Notes under the pieces: model-generated
The model's database searches: none
What the model saw: the letters and a program-made list of their open reading frames with translations, nothing else
What the model was told of the DNA's origin: nothing
Made by a program: the position numbers and the translations under genes
Part shown: positions 1 to 11,290 of the stretch, one piece after another
Layout of the letters: every line of letters begins with the position of its first letter
Numbering within the stretch: position 1 is the stretch's first letter
Origin: Halieaceae bacterium UBA3479
Lineage (GTDB): Bacteria > Pseudomonadota > Gammaproteobacteria > Pseudomonadales > Halieaceae
DNA: 20,699 nt
Direction: 5' to 3'
Assembly: GCA_002377985.1 (NCBI GenBank)
Contig: DFQW01000118.1
Coordinates: forward strand, 14,448-35,146

Positions 1-396
1 TCACCCGACCTCTGTGTGCCTTTGTGGTGTCTATCTGACGGGTTCGTTACCGCCTCGGCTTTCGTTGCGCTCTGCACCGAGGGGCACCATACCTGACTTG
101 CGCCGGAACCAAAGCGTCCCACATCATGCGCAGATGCCAACTTATCAGACACCACCGCAATAAGAGCGCACGACACTCCCCGCATAGCGTTTTCCCTACC
201 TAACAGACAACGCTTTTGTGCAATTTCTCGGTGAGGTGCAACACTGTCCGCGAGAATGTCTACTCTCGGTAAGCCGTTAATATGCCTTACACTTTCGTTA
301 TGAGCGGGAAAAGCGGCAAAAACTTTTCTTCAATTTATATGAGCGCTTGCAGACCCAACCCGAGACAGCGCCAATGCGTGATAACCGCGGGCAATA
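1..396. other. Intergenic region upstream of mutS
   Basis: No convincing gene is visible on either strand. A 6-bp inverted repeat (AGCGTT at 186-191, AACGCT at 209-214) is followed by a short T run (214-217), which weakly resembles a terminator reading toward mutS. A 5-bp inverted repeat lies at 251-255 and 264-268, and CCTCGG/CCGAGG pair at 53-58 and 77-82. At the left edge the minus strand reads AGAGG, four bases, then GTG (2-4); this could be the ribosome site and start of a divergent gene outside the window. In related genomes cinA or recA is often found near here, but nothing can be confirmed. I found no clear sigma-70 promoter or LexA box for mutS. Confidence 0.5.
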
Positions 397-2967
397 ATGG
401 TCCAGATGACAAACAGCGATAGCCAACATACGCCCATGATGCAGCAGTATCTGGCGATCAAGCGCGCCCACCCAGGCGAACTGCTGTTTTATCGCATGGG
501 AGATTTTTACGAGCTGTTCTACGAAGACGCCGAGATCGCCTCCAGATTGCTGGACATTACCCTCACCAGCCGCGGTAAATCAGCGGGGGAAGCGATCCCG
601 ATGGCCGGCGTCCCCTACCACGCCGCGGAGGGGTATCTGGCGCGACTGGTCAAAGCGGGGCGGTCTGTGGCGATAGCCGAACAAACCGGCGACCCCGCCA
701 CCAGCAAAGGGCCGGTGGAGCGCGAAGTCGTCCGTATCGTCACGCCCGGGACCCTGACCGATGAGTCACTGCTGGATGCGCGCCACGACGCCCTTCTCCT
801 CGCCATTGCTCCGTCAAAAACAGGGTACGGACTCGCATGGCTGGATATCAGCAGTGGTCGATTCCTCGTCGCCGAGGCCCCCGACGACAGCACCCTCGAC
901 GCCGAATTGGCCCGCCTGTCTCCAGCAGAGATTCTGATTCCTGAATCCAGCTCCTTCGCAGATGCCGCCTGGCCGGGCGCAGTTCGTCGGCAGGCAGATT
1001 GGCATTTTGACGAGACCAATGCGCGAGAAGACCTGCAAAGACAGTTCCAAACCCATAACCTGGAGGGCTTTGGCTGCGCCGAGATGGGTCTGGCGATCAC
1101 CGCGGCGGGCGCACTATTAACCTACGTAAAAGATACCCAGCGCGGAGAACTCCCCCACATCCGTGCCATTCATCCCGAATCACAGATCGATGCCGTGATC
1201 CTCGACGCGGCCACGCGCCGCAACCTCGAGATCGACATCACCCTGAACGGTGGTGAAGAACACACGCTCTATGCGGTTTATGACAGCACCATTACCGCCA
1301 TGGGAGCGCGCCACCTCAGACGGTGGCTGCATCGTCCCATCAATGACCGGCACGCCATCGAAGAACGACTCGACGCGGTACAGTGCCTTGTTGATGACTA
1401 CCGCTTTGAACCGCTGCGAGAAGCTCTCAAAGACATAGCGGATTTAGAGCGCATCCTGTCGCGCATCGCACTGGGGTCGGCACGACCCAGAGATCTCAGT
1501 CGGCTGGGGAGTAGCTTGATGCAATTGCCGTTGATTCGCAGCCGCTTGCCAAATGGCGCCACGCTACTCGATCAGTTAGCAAAATCTTTACCCGACTACG
1601 ATGAGCTCACGCAACTTATTGAGAGAGCAATCGTCGAGAATCCCCCCGTATTAATCCGTGATGGCGGCGTCATCGCCGAGGGCTATGACGAGGAACTCGA
1701 TGAATTGCGAGGCATCAGTGAGAACGCCGGCGGCTACCTGCTGGATCTCGAACAGCGAGAGCGCGCTGCTACCGGACTGTCAACGCTGAAGGTGGGCTAC
1801 AACCGCGTCCACGGTTACTACATCGAGATCAGCAGAGCGCAATCTGACCGGGCGCCGGTTACCTACCAGCGTCGCCAGACGCTGAAAAACGTCGAGCGCT
1901 TCATTACCCCCGAGCTCAAAACTTTTGAGGACAAGGCGCTCTCCAGTAAAAGTCGCGCGCTGTCGCGTGAAAAGTATCTGTATGAATCGCTGGTCAGCGA
2001 AATCGGCGAGTCGCTCAGCGCACTGCAGGCAACTGCAACCGCCTTGTGCGATCTCGATGTGCTGGCATGTTTTGCGGAGCGGGCCTGCGTGATGTCACTC
2101 TGCCGCCCGCAGTTCAGCGACACGACTCTGTTGAGAGTAGAGGGAGGCAGACATCCGGTGGTCGAAGCAGCACGCGATACACCGTTTATTGCCAACGACA
2201 CGCTGCTCGATCAAAAGCGACGCATGCTCCTGATAACGGGACCCAACATGGGCGGTAAATCAACCTATATGCGACAGAATGCGTTGATCGCCCTGCTGGC
2301 CCATGTCGGCGCTTTCGTGCCCGCACAAGCCGTAACCTTGTCTTGTCTGGATCGCATCTTTACCCGAATCGGTTCGTCGGATGATCTCGCCAGCGGGCGA
2401 TCAACCTTTATGGTCGAGATGACCGAAACGGCCAATATTCTGCACAATGCCACCGAAAGAAGCCTGGTCATCATGGACGAGATTGGCCGGGGCACCAGCA
2501 CCTTTGATGGCTTGAGCATTGCCTGGGCCACGGCACTGGCGTTGGCCAACGAGATTCGCGCACTGACTTTCTTCGCCACACACTATTTCGAGCTCACGGC
2601 GCTGCCCGAACAGCATCGCGCCATGGCAAATGTTCATCTCGATGCCACCGAGCATGAAGAGCACGTGGTGTTCCTGCATCAGATTCAGGAGGGGCCCGCT
2701 AATCGCAGCTTTGGTATACAGGTCGCCAAACTCGCGGGCATACCCGGCACGGTTCTGGGCACAGCGAAGGAGAAACTGCGCGAACTCGAGAGTGGCCAGT
2801 CATCGGGGCCGGCACCTTCACAGACTGAACTATTTGCAGCAGAGCCTCCGCTCACCCAGTCGCGTATCGCGGATGCGTTGAGCGCGCTGGATCCCGACGC
2901 CATGAATGCTCGAGAAGCACTCGACTGGATCTACGCCATGAAACAAAAACTTGAAGACGAAAGCTGA
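397..2967 (+). CDS. mutS: DNA mismatch repair ATPase MutS
   Basis: MutS recognises base mismatches and small loops as a dimer, then recruits MutL in an ATP-dependent way. The 856-residue protein is full length (E. coli has 853). The mismatch-reading Phe-X-Glu motif is present as F37-Y-E39. The ATPase domain has a Walker A motif GPNMGGKST at 615-623 and a Walker B with D694-E695, followed by the conserved GRGTSTFDG signature. Near the C terminus QTELF (809-813) fits the sliding-clamp binding motif, and the tail has the usual small tetramerisation segment. The start is uncertain: ATG at 397 and ATG at 406 both lack a good ribosome binding site; the longer form is given. fdxA follows 60 bases downstream on the same strand, as in Pseudomonas. 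Nothing in the gene looks broken. Confidence 0.97.
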   Translation: MVQMTNSDSQHTPMMQQYLAIKRAHPGELLFYRMGDFYELFYEDAEIASRLLDITLTSRGKSAGEAIPMAGVPYHAAEGYLARLVKAGRSVAIAEQTGDPATSKGPVEREVVRIVTPGTLTDESLLDARHDALLLAIAPSKTGYGLAWLDISSGRFLVAEAPDDSTLDAELARLSPAEILIPESSSFADAAWPGAVRRQADWHFDETNAREDLQRQFQTHNLEGFGCAEMGLAITAAGALLTYVKDTQRGELPHIRAIHPESQIDAVILDAATRRNLEIDITLNGGEEHTLYAVYDSTITAMGARHLRRWLHRPINDRHAIEERLDAVQCLVDDYRFEPLREALKDIADLERILSRIALGSARPRDLSRLGSSLMQLPLIRSRLPNGATLLDQLAKSLPDYDELTQLIERAIVENPPVLIRDGGVIAEGYDEELDELRGISENAGGYLLDLEQRERAATGLSTLKVGYNRVHGYYIEISRAQSDRAPVTYQRRQTLKNVERFITPELKTFEDKALSSKSRALSREKYLYESLVSEIGESLSALQATATALCDLDVLACFAERACVMSLCRPQFSDTTLLRVEGGRHPVVEAARDTPFIANDTLLDQKRRMLLITGPNMGGKSTYMRQNALIALLAHVGAFVPAQAVTLSCLDRIFTRIGSSDDLASGRSTFMVEMTETANILHNATERSLVIMDEIGRGTSTFDGLSIAWATALALANEIRALTFFATHYFELTALPEQHRAMANVHLDATEHEEHVVFLHQIQEGPANRSFGIQVAKLAGIPGTVLGTAKEKLRELESGQSSGPAPSQTELFAAEPPLTQSRIADALSALDPDAMNAREALDWIYAMKQKLEDES

Positions 2968-2995
2968 CTGGTTTTCAAAATTACCGCTAACCAGT
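2967..2995 (+). repeat. 7-bp inverted repeat after mutS
   Basis: ACTGGTT (2967-2973) and AACCAGT (2989-2995) form a perfect 7-bp stem with a 15-base loop, starting at the last base of the mutS stop codon. There is no T run after it, so it is not a standard terminator. It could protect the mutS mRNA 3' end or lie in the fdxA control region; its function is not known. Confidence 0.3.
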
Positions 2996-3027
2996 ATCCT
3001 TCGCCGTTGGTTGAGAGAGGTATCAGT

Positions 3028-3351
3028 ATGACATTTGTTGTTGGCGAAGATTGCATCAAATGCAAGCACACGGATTGTGTCGAAGTGTGCCCGGTAGACT
3101 GCTTTTACGAGGGGCCGAATTTTCTGGTCATACATCCTGACGAGTGCATCGACTGCGCCCTGTGCGAGCCCGAGTGCCCGGTCGACGCCATATTTTCTGA
3201 AGATGAGCTGCCCGCAGACCAGGAAGAGTTTCTGCAACTCAACGCGGAGCTCGCTGAAATTTGGCCTAACATTACCGAGCGCAAGGAACCCCCAGCAGAC
3301 GCCGAGGACTGGGCAGGCAAGCCCGGGAAGCTGGAATTGCTTGAGCGATAA
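3028..3351 (+). CDS. fdxA: 7Fe ferredoxin FdxA ([3Fe-4S][4Fe-4S])
   Basis: This is a small soluble electron carrier of the Azotobacter ferredoxin I type, 107 residues long. The cysteine pattern fits a 7Fe protein: C9, C17 and C50 would hold the [3Fe-4S] cluster and C21, C40, C43 and C46 the [4Fe-4S] cluster, each one position higher than in ferredoxin I. C12 and C25 match the extra cysteines also found in that family. I chose the ATG at 3028 because GAGAGAGG lies about 8 bases upstream and because family members begin MTFVV; the TTG at 3007 would add seven unsupported residues. The electron partner is not evident from the neighbours. The gene follows mutS and converges on the nlpD-like gene. 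Confidence 0.95.
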   Translation: MTFVVGEDCIKCKHTDCVEVCPVDCFYEGPNFLVIHPDECIDCALCEPECPVDAIFSEDELPADQEEFLQLNAELAEIWPNITERKEPPADAEDWAGKPGKLELLER

Positions 3352-3354
3352 CCT

Positions 3355-3381
3355 GTCGCCTTGGCGCTGTCGCGCCGCGAC
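3355..3381. terminator. Hairpin between convergent fdxA and nlpD-like genes
   Basis: GTCGC (3355-3359) pairs with GCGAC (3377-3381) and GGCGC (3363-3367) with GCGCC (3372-3376), leaving a TGTC tetraloop and a 3-base CTT bulge. The structure fills nearly all of the gap between the fdxA stop (3349-3351) and the nlpD-like stop (3382-3384). Neither strand has a real T run afterwards, so it is not a textbook Rho-independent terminator. A shared 3'-end hairpin for both transcripts is the simplest reading. Confidence 0.45.
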
Positions 3382-4338
3382 TTAGCGGGAGCTCAACAGT
3401 GTCGCAGGGTTGATCGGACGCCCGTTGCGACGAATTTCAAAGTGCAGTTTGACCGAATCGGTGCCGGTGCTCCCCATTCGCGCAATGAGCTTTCCTGCTG
3501 ACACCTGCTCGCCTTCCGCGGCGAGCAGCTCGTCATTGTGGCCGTAGGCACTGAGGTAGGTGTCGTTGTGCTTGACGATGATCAGCGCCCCGTACCCGCT
3601 TACTCCCGTGCCGGCGTAAACGACGACGCCTGCTGCACTGGCACGAACAGGATCACCGCGGGCACCAGCCAGATCAATGCCCTTATGCACGTCTTCCGCG
3701 AAGGACCGGGTAATGCGCCCTTTCGCCGGCCATCCCCACCGATCTACCGGCGCATTGATTAATGACGCGGCCGGCGGTTTGGGTTGCGACTGAGGCGCCG
3801 GCTTTGACGCGCTAACACGCTCTATAGCCGGGGCAGCAGGTTCGGGTTGGGGGGGCACCGCTTTTTCCGAAGCCGTTTCTGCCGAAGCCTTAGACCCCTT
3901 GCCCGCGGTTGCGGCACCGCCGCCACGCTCGGTATTTGGCCCCCCGGCTGATATCGAGTTCGCAGTGGTTTCTTTCCCCCTCGCACCGACTCCGGAACTC
4001 GCCGGCGCGGCGGCAATCAACACAGCGGGCGCCTCTGTGGCGAGGGTCTCCCCTACCCTGATGACATAGGGGGCTTCGATCTCATTGAGCGCGGCCAGCT
4101 CGCGGTAATCCATCCCCAGCCTGAAGGCAATCGCATACAGGGTATCGCCGGGCTGAACAATATATTCAGGCCCCATGGGCAACTCGCCCCTCTCGCTCAT
4201 GGAAACCTGCGTCGCGCGCCTGATCTCCGGCGCGGCCCTTTCAGCTGCGCTGGATCGGTCTTCAATAACCGCGGGGGGATGTTCCGCACACCCGGACACC
4301 ACCATGCAGCCCAAAAGCCATGTCAGGGCAACGCGCAT
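3382..4338 (-). CDS. nlpD: NlpD-like lipoprotein with LysM and M23 (LytM) domains
   Basis: This 318-residue envelope lipoprotein probably activates cell-wall amidases during cell separation. A signal peptide ends in a lipobox VVSGC with the lipidated Cys at 17. A LysM peptidoglycan-binding domain spans about 58-100, a long Ala/Pro-rich linker about 101-195, and a LytM/M23 domain about 200-315. In the M23 domain H218, D222 and H299 match the metal ligands and H267 a catalytic His, but the other catalytic position (first His of HxH) is K297. Such a domain is probably not an active peptidase, as in NlpD/EnvC activators. The ATG at 4338 lies 7 bases after the DUF368 stop, with a poor ribosome site, which suggests reinitiation. 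In most gammaproteobacteria rpoS follows nlpD; here fdxA converges instead. Confidence 0.88.
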   Translation of the reverse strand: MRVALTWLLGCMVVSGCAEHPPAVIEDRSSAAERAAPEIRRATQVSMSERGELPMGPEYIVQPGDTLYAIAFRLGMDYRELAALNEIEAPYVIRVGETLATEAPAVLIAAAPASSGVGARGKETTANSISAGGPNTERGGGAATAGKGSKASAETASEKAVPPQPEPAAPAIERVSASKPAPQSQPKPPAASLINAPVDRWGWPAKGRITRSFAEDVHKGIDLAGARGDPVRASAAGVVVYAGTGVSGYGALIIVKHNDTYLSAYGHNDELLAAEGEQVSAGKLIARMGSTGTDSVKLHFEIRRNGRPINPATLLSSR

Positions 4339-4345
4339 GGACTAT

Positions 4346-5254
4346 TTACCGATGGGCGTGCGCGGACCATCTGTGCAACGCCCAAACGACCAGCATCCCG
4401 ACGATAAAAGCACCGCCGCATAACGCCCATTGCGGATCACCGATCGAGGAATGCGTGGGCAGTACCGGCCGAGTCCAGTGAACGAACCCGCTATCGGAGC
4501 CCGTCTCCACCGAGACTTGCCAAGGCCAGACCGTCATCAGAGATCCGAGCAAAATACCGCTGAGGCCAGCTATTAACCTGAGACGGAAATGCTTCAACAG
4601 CCAACCCAATAGTCGGGTAAAACACAGTAATCCGGTGGCACAGCCCAGACCAAATACCGCCAATTGGGTGAACTGCAACTCCCTGACTGCCGCCAACACC
4701 GGCGCGTACATTCCCAGTAACAAAAGAATAAAGCTCCCGGAAATACCCGGCAAAATCATGGCGCAAATGGCAATGGCTCCCGCAACAAATAAACCCAATA
4801 ACCCGGTCAAGAAACCGGCCGGCGGCAGCGTTGCGATGATCACTGCCAGTGCGGCACCCAAGGTAAACATCAGAAGGTGATCAAACTTCGCGACGTTGAC
4901 TTCGTCCCTGACCAGCACGATCCCGCTGACCAGTATCAGACCCGAAAAAAATGACCACAGTGGCTGAGGATAATGCGCGAGCAGCCAATGCACGGCAGAC
5001 GCCAATGAAAAAACGGCTGTGAGAATGCCCCCCAGTAGCCACGCTAAAAAAGGGCCGTCCAGTCGATACCAAAGCACGCGCCAACGGCCTCGCATCAGTA
5101 AAACAAGCGCCTCTTTGTCGGCCGCCACGAGCGCACTGATCAGCCGCTCGTAAATACCCGTTATTAGCGCAACCGTTCCACCAGACACCCCCGGCACCAC
5201 GTCGGCGGCACCCATCGCCACACCTCGCAGAAATATGCCGGCCGGGTGCGTCAC
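4346..5254 (-). CDS. DUF368 membrane protein, probable polyprenyl-phosphate translocase
   Basis: The 302-residue protein is a polytopic inner-membrane member of the DUF368 family. It carries two related motifs, PGVSGG at 21-26 and PGISGS at 169-174, which suggests an internally duplicated fold with two re-entrant elements. Hydrophobic segments run through most of residues 67-240, with a final one near 280-295. Published work on Vibrio and Gram-positive homologues (named PopT) assigns undecaprenyl-phosphate recycling across the cytoplasmic membrane; applying that here is by family membership. The start is GTG at 5254, sharing one base with the pcm stop (TAGTG), so translation is probably coupled. 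The gene sits between pcm and nlpD, a position where I would not normally expect it, and downstream of ispD and ispF, which feed polyprenyl synthesis. Confidence 0.85.
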   Translation of the reverse strand: MTHPAGIFLRGVAMGAADVVPGVSGGTVALITGIYERLISALVAADKEALVLLMRGRWRVLWYRLDGPFLAWLLGGILTAVFSLASAVHWLLAHYPQPLWSFFSGLILVSGIVLVRDEVNVAKFDHLLMFTLGAALAVIIATLPPAGFLTGLLGLFVAGAIAICAMILPGISGSFILLLLGMYAPVLAAVRELQFTQLAVFGLGCATGLLCFTRLLGWLLKHFRLRLIAGLSGILLGSLMTVWPWQVSVETGSDSGFVHWTRPVLPTHSSIGDPQWALCGGAFIVGMLVVWALHRWSAHAHR

Positions 5255-5907
5255 TACCGCGAAATACCGCTGATCATGGGCACGAAATTCACTTCCTCAA
5301 CCACTTCCTCCAGAAAACCCTCGTCGGTCGCTGTCACCATCATGAGTTTCTGTCGACGCCCCCCGACCGGGAGGATCAAGCGCCCGCCTGGCGCCAACTG
5401 GTCGAGTAAAGCCCGGGGCAGATGCTCAGGAGCCGCAGCGCCCAAAATCAAGTCAAAGGGCGCCTCGGACGCCCACCCCTCGAGCCCGTCGCCGTGACGC
5501 CAACGCACATTGCGAATCTTGAGTGCCCGCAATTGTTTTCGCGCCCGATCCAACAGCGGTTTGATGCGCTCGACGGCGCAGATTTCGTCCACCAACGAGG
5601 CCAGAATCGCTGTCTGGTAGCCGGAGCCACTCCCCAGCTCGAGCACTCTTTTTGGGCGGCCTGAAGCCAGCGCCAATTCACTCATTTTCGCCACCATGTA
5701 GGGTTGCGACAGCGTTTGTCCGTATCCAATGGGTAGTGCCGTGTCTTCATAGGAGCGGTGTGCCAGCGCTTCATCGACAAACAGGTGCCTCGGCATGCTG
5801 CGAATGGCCTCCAGCACCTCGAAGCGGGTAATGCCCTGCTCCATCAACCGCTGAATCAATCGTTCACGGGTGCGCTGCGAGGTCATGCCAATACCCAATT
5901 GGCTCAT
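5254..5907 (-). CDS. pcm: Protein-L-isoaspartate O-methyltransferase
   Basis: Pcm methylates isoaspartyl residues in damaged proteins using S-adenosylmethionine, starting their repair. [11 protein letters not shown] carries the conserved Ser at 67, and the SAM-binding motif [13 protein letters not shown] lies at 88-100. The C-terminal VNFVPM segment is also typical. The start is unresolved. The ATG at 5907 overlaps the ispF stop as ATGA and gives 217 residues. The ATG at 5886 gives 210 residues and an N terminus ([14 protein letters not shown]) that I remember as the start of Pseudomonas Pcm, closer to the usual length of about 208. The first seven codons of the long form are part of a strong inverted repeat (5887-5918). 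The usual upstream neighbours surE and truD are absent. Confidence 0.95.
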   Translation of the reverse strand: MSQLGIGMTSQRTRERLIQRLMEQGITRFEVLEAIRSMPRHLFVDEALAHRSYEDTALPIGYGQTLSQPYMVAKMSELALASGRPKRVLELGSGSGYQTAILASLVDEICAVERIKPLLDRARKQLRALKIRNVRWRHGDGLEGWASEAPFDLILGAAAPEHLPRALLDQLAPGGRLILPVGGRRQKLMMVTATDEGFLEEVVEEVNFVPMISGISR

Positions 5908-5918
5908 TGGGTATTGGC
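5887..5918 (-). promoter_or_regulatory. Perfect 13-bp inverted repeat over the ispF/pcm junction
   Basis: GCCAATACCCAAT (5887-5899) is exactly complementary to ATTGGGTATTGGC (5906-5918), with a 6-base loop. In the minus-strand mRNA the hairpin contains the ispF stop (5906-5904) and the first pcm ATG (5907-5905). The second pcm ATG (5886-5884) starts on the very next base after the 3' arm, and the only nearby Shine-Dalgarno-like bases (TGGG) are buried in that arm. No T run follows, so it is not a terminator. A role in coupling pcm translation to ispF translation is my inference. Confidence 0.6.
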
Positions 5919-6389
5919 CCCATTCTGCAGCAACACCACGGCGTGGCAGGCGATGCCCTCTTCGCGACCCACATAACCCAGCCGCTCCGTTGTTGTCGCC
6001 TTGAAGTTAACTTGCCCCTCATCGACCCCACAATCGGCGGCGACGCGGCTGCACATGGCGTGCAAATAATCGGCGAGTCGCGGCGCTTGGGCGATAATGG
6101 TCACGTCGATGTTATTGACCCGCCAGCCCGATTGCCCGATTTTATCCATCACTGACCTTAGCAAGGTGCGACTATCCGCGTTACGAAATGCGGGGTCGGT
6201 ATCGGGAAAATGCTGACCGATATCTCCAAGAGCCGCGGCACCCAACAAGGCATCACAAAGCGCGTGCAGCGCGACATCGCCGTCGGAGTGCGCCTCTAAT
6301 CCCCGATCACACTCAATGCGAACTCCGCCCAACATGATGTGATCGCCGACACCGAAGGCGTGAACGTCAAATCCGTGTCCAACCCGCAT
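5904..6389 (-). CDS. ispF: 2-C-methyl-D-erythritol 2,4-cyclodiphosphate synthase
   Basis: IspF cyclises CDP-methylerythritol 2-phosphate in the MEP pathway to isoprenoids, working as a zinc-dependent trimer. The 161-residue protein is of usual length. The metal ligands D8, H10 and H42 fall at exactly the E. coli positions (GFDVH near the N terminus and DVALHAL). The later [18 protein letters not shown] segment is also characteristic. I chose the ATG at 6389, since family members begin MRIGHGFD; the GTG one codon earlier is also open. The ATG shares one base with the ispD stop (TGATG), and a GGAGGGG ribosome site lies just upstream. The 3' end overlaps pcm by ATGA. In most relatives truD comes next; here it does not. 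Confidence 0.97.
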   Translation of the reverse strand: MRVGHGFDVHAFGVGDHIMLGGVRIECDRGLEAHSDGDVALHALCDALLGAAALGDIGQHFPDTDPAFRNADSRTLLRSVMDKIGQSGWRVNNIDVTIIAQAPRLADYLHAMCSRVAADCGVDEGQVNFKATTTERLGYVGREEGIACHAVVLLQNGANTQ

Positions 6390-7093
6390 CACGCCCCCTC
6401 CCTGTTTTGCTGCCGCAGCAGTAGTTCCGCGAAGGCGAGGTCCGCCTCGACCGTGATTTTAATATTGCTTGATGGCCCAGCGAGCACGTGCACGCGCCCG
6501 CCCGCCCACTCCACAGCCATCGCCTCGTCAGTGATGTTCACGCCATCGACCAGACAGGCATCGAGCGCCTGATGCAACTGGTCAAAGGGAAACAGCTGGG
6601 GCGTCTGCGCGCGCCATAACGCACTCCGATCCACCGTGGCGGCAATCGTACTCTCTCCGTCGACGCGTTTTAAGGTGTCCGAGACAGGCTCAGCGAGAAT
6701 CACCCCCTCTCCACAGGCACGTGCTCGCTCGATCAAAGCAGAGAGTGAGGGGTAATCCAAACAGGGCCTCGCCGCGTCATGCACCAGCACCCAGTCGCCC
6801 TCCGTTACCCTGTCTGCAAGGGCTTTAAGCGCAGCGAGTACCGATGCTGATCGCTCGGCACCTCCGCGGGTCTTCTCCACCCGCTCGTCGGCCAGACTCT
6901 TAACGCCATCGGCGCGTCGGTCCGAGGGATCCAACGCCACCATGATTCCACGTATATCCGGAGAACGGAGCAGTGCCCGCAGCGTGTGCTCCAGGAGCGG
7001 AGCCCCCGCAATCTGTCGATATTGCTTGGGAATCTCACCGCCCAACCGACGCCCGGAGCCTGCGGCAGGAACAACCGCCCAAATGCTGTTCAC
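6389..7093 (-). CDS. ispD: 2-C-methyl-D-erythritol 4-phosphate cytidylyltransferase
   Basis: IspD transfers CMP from CTP to methylerythritol 4-phosphate, the step two reactions before IspF in the MEP pathway. At 234 residues it is of normal length. The N-terminal nucleotide-binding loop [17 protein letters not shown] includes the conserved K23. The middle VLVHDAARP motif and the later [11 protein letters not shown] segment are standard family signatures. The start is GTG at 7093, overlapping the ftsB stop as GTGA, with AGGA six bases upstream. Its substrate CTP is the product of pyrG in the same cluster. Confidence 0.96.
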   Translation of the reverse strand: MNSIWAVVPAAGSGRRLGGEIPKQYRQIAGAPLLEHTLRALLRSPDIRGIMVALDPSDRRADGVKSLADERVEKTRGGAERSASVLAALKALADRVTEGDWVLVHDAARPCLDYPSLSALIERARACGEGVILAEPVSDTLKRVDGESTIAATVDRSALWRAQTPQLFPFDQLHQALDACLVDGVNITDEAMAVEWAGGRVHVLAGPSSNIKITVEADLAFAELLLRQQNREGA

Positions 7094-7373
7094 GGCGTGT
7101 CCTGTCCTTCGACAAACTGGTAGTAAACCTCGCCTTCTTTAATCAGGCCCAAATTCTCTCGGGCATTTTTCTCGACCGCTTCGTCGCCGTTCTGAAGCGC
7201 TACCACTTCCTTCGTCAACCCGGCGTTTCGCTCAATTAACTTTTGATTTTCCTGCTCTGCCTGCGCCAACTGGGTCTGCAAACGGTCAGCTTCAGCCAGC
7301 CCGCCCTCGGCAAACCACAGTCGGTATTGCAGTAACAGGAACAGCCCTGACAGACAGACAATGAGCCAGCGCA

Positions 7374-7374
<1 letters not shown>
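7090..7374 (-). CDS. ftsB: Cell division protein FtsB
   Basis: FtsB is a small bitopic division protein that joins FtsQ and FtsL and helps activate septal wall synthesis. The 94-residue protein has a short cytoplasmic start, one transmembrane helix at about 4-20, then a periplasmic coiled coil at about 25-65. The RLWFAEGG segment after the membrane helix and the ENARENLGLIKEGEVYY segment are typical. I chose the ATG at 7374, which shares one base with the eno stop (TAATG); longer open frames upstream only read into eno. The stop overlaps the ispD GTG start. The eno-ftsB-ispD order is widely conserved in gammaproteobacteria. Confidence 0.94.
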
Positions 7375-8675
<1,301 letters not shown>

Positions 8676-8687
8676 TTAAAAAAGGTT

Positions 8688-11289
<2,602 letters not shown>

Positions 11290-11290
11290 T

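Noticed and set aside
1..13. Possible GTG start with AGAGG ribosome site on the minus strand at the left edge
   Set aside because: Only four bases of a coding region would be inside the window and the spacing is short, so it cannot be called a gene.
186..217. 6-bp stem followed by TTTT, terminator-like, on the plus strand
   Set aside because: The loop is 17 bases and the stem is short, and no gene is visible upstream for it to end; mentioned only in the intergenic entry.
615..1100. 161-codon minus-strand open frame inside mutS
   Set aside because: It overlaps the conserved mismatch-binding and connector regions of mutS, and its Ser/Arg-rich product looks like an antisense translation.
3007..3027. 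Longer fdxA start at TTG (3007)
   Set aside because: The ATG at 3028 has a good ribosome site and matches the family N terminus; the ribosome site itself would lie inside the longer form.
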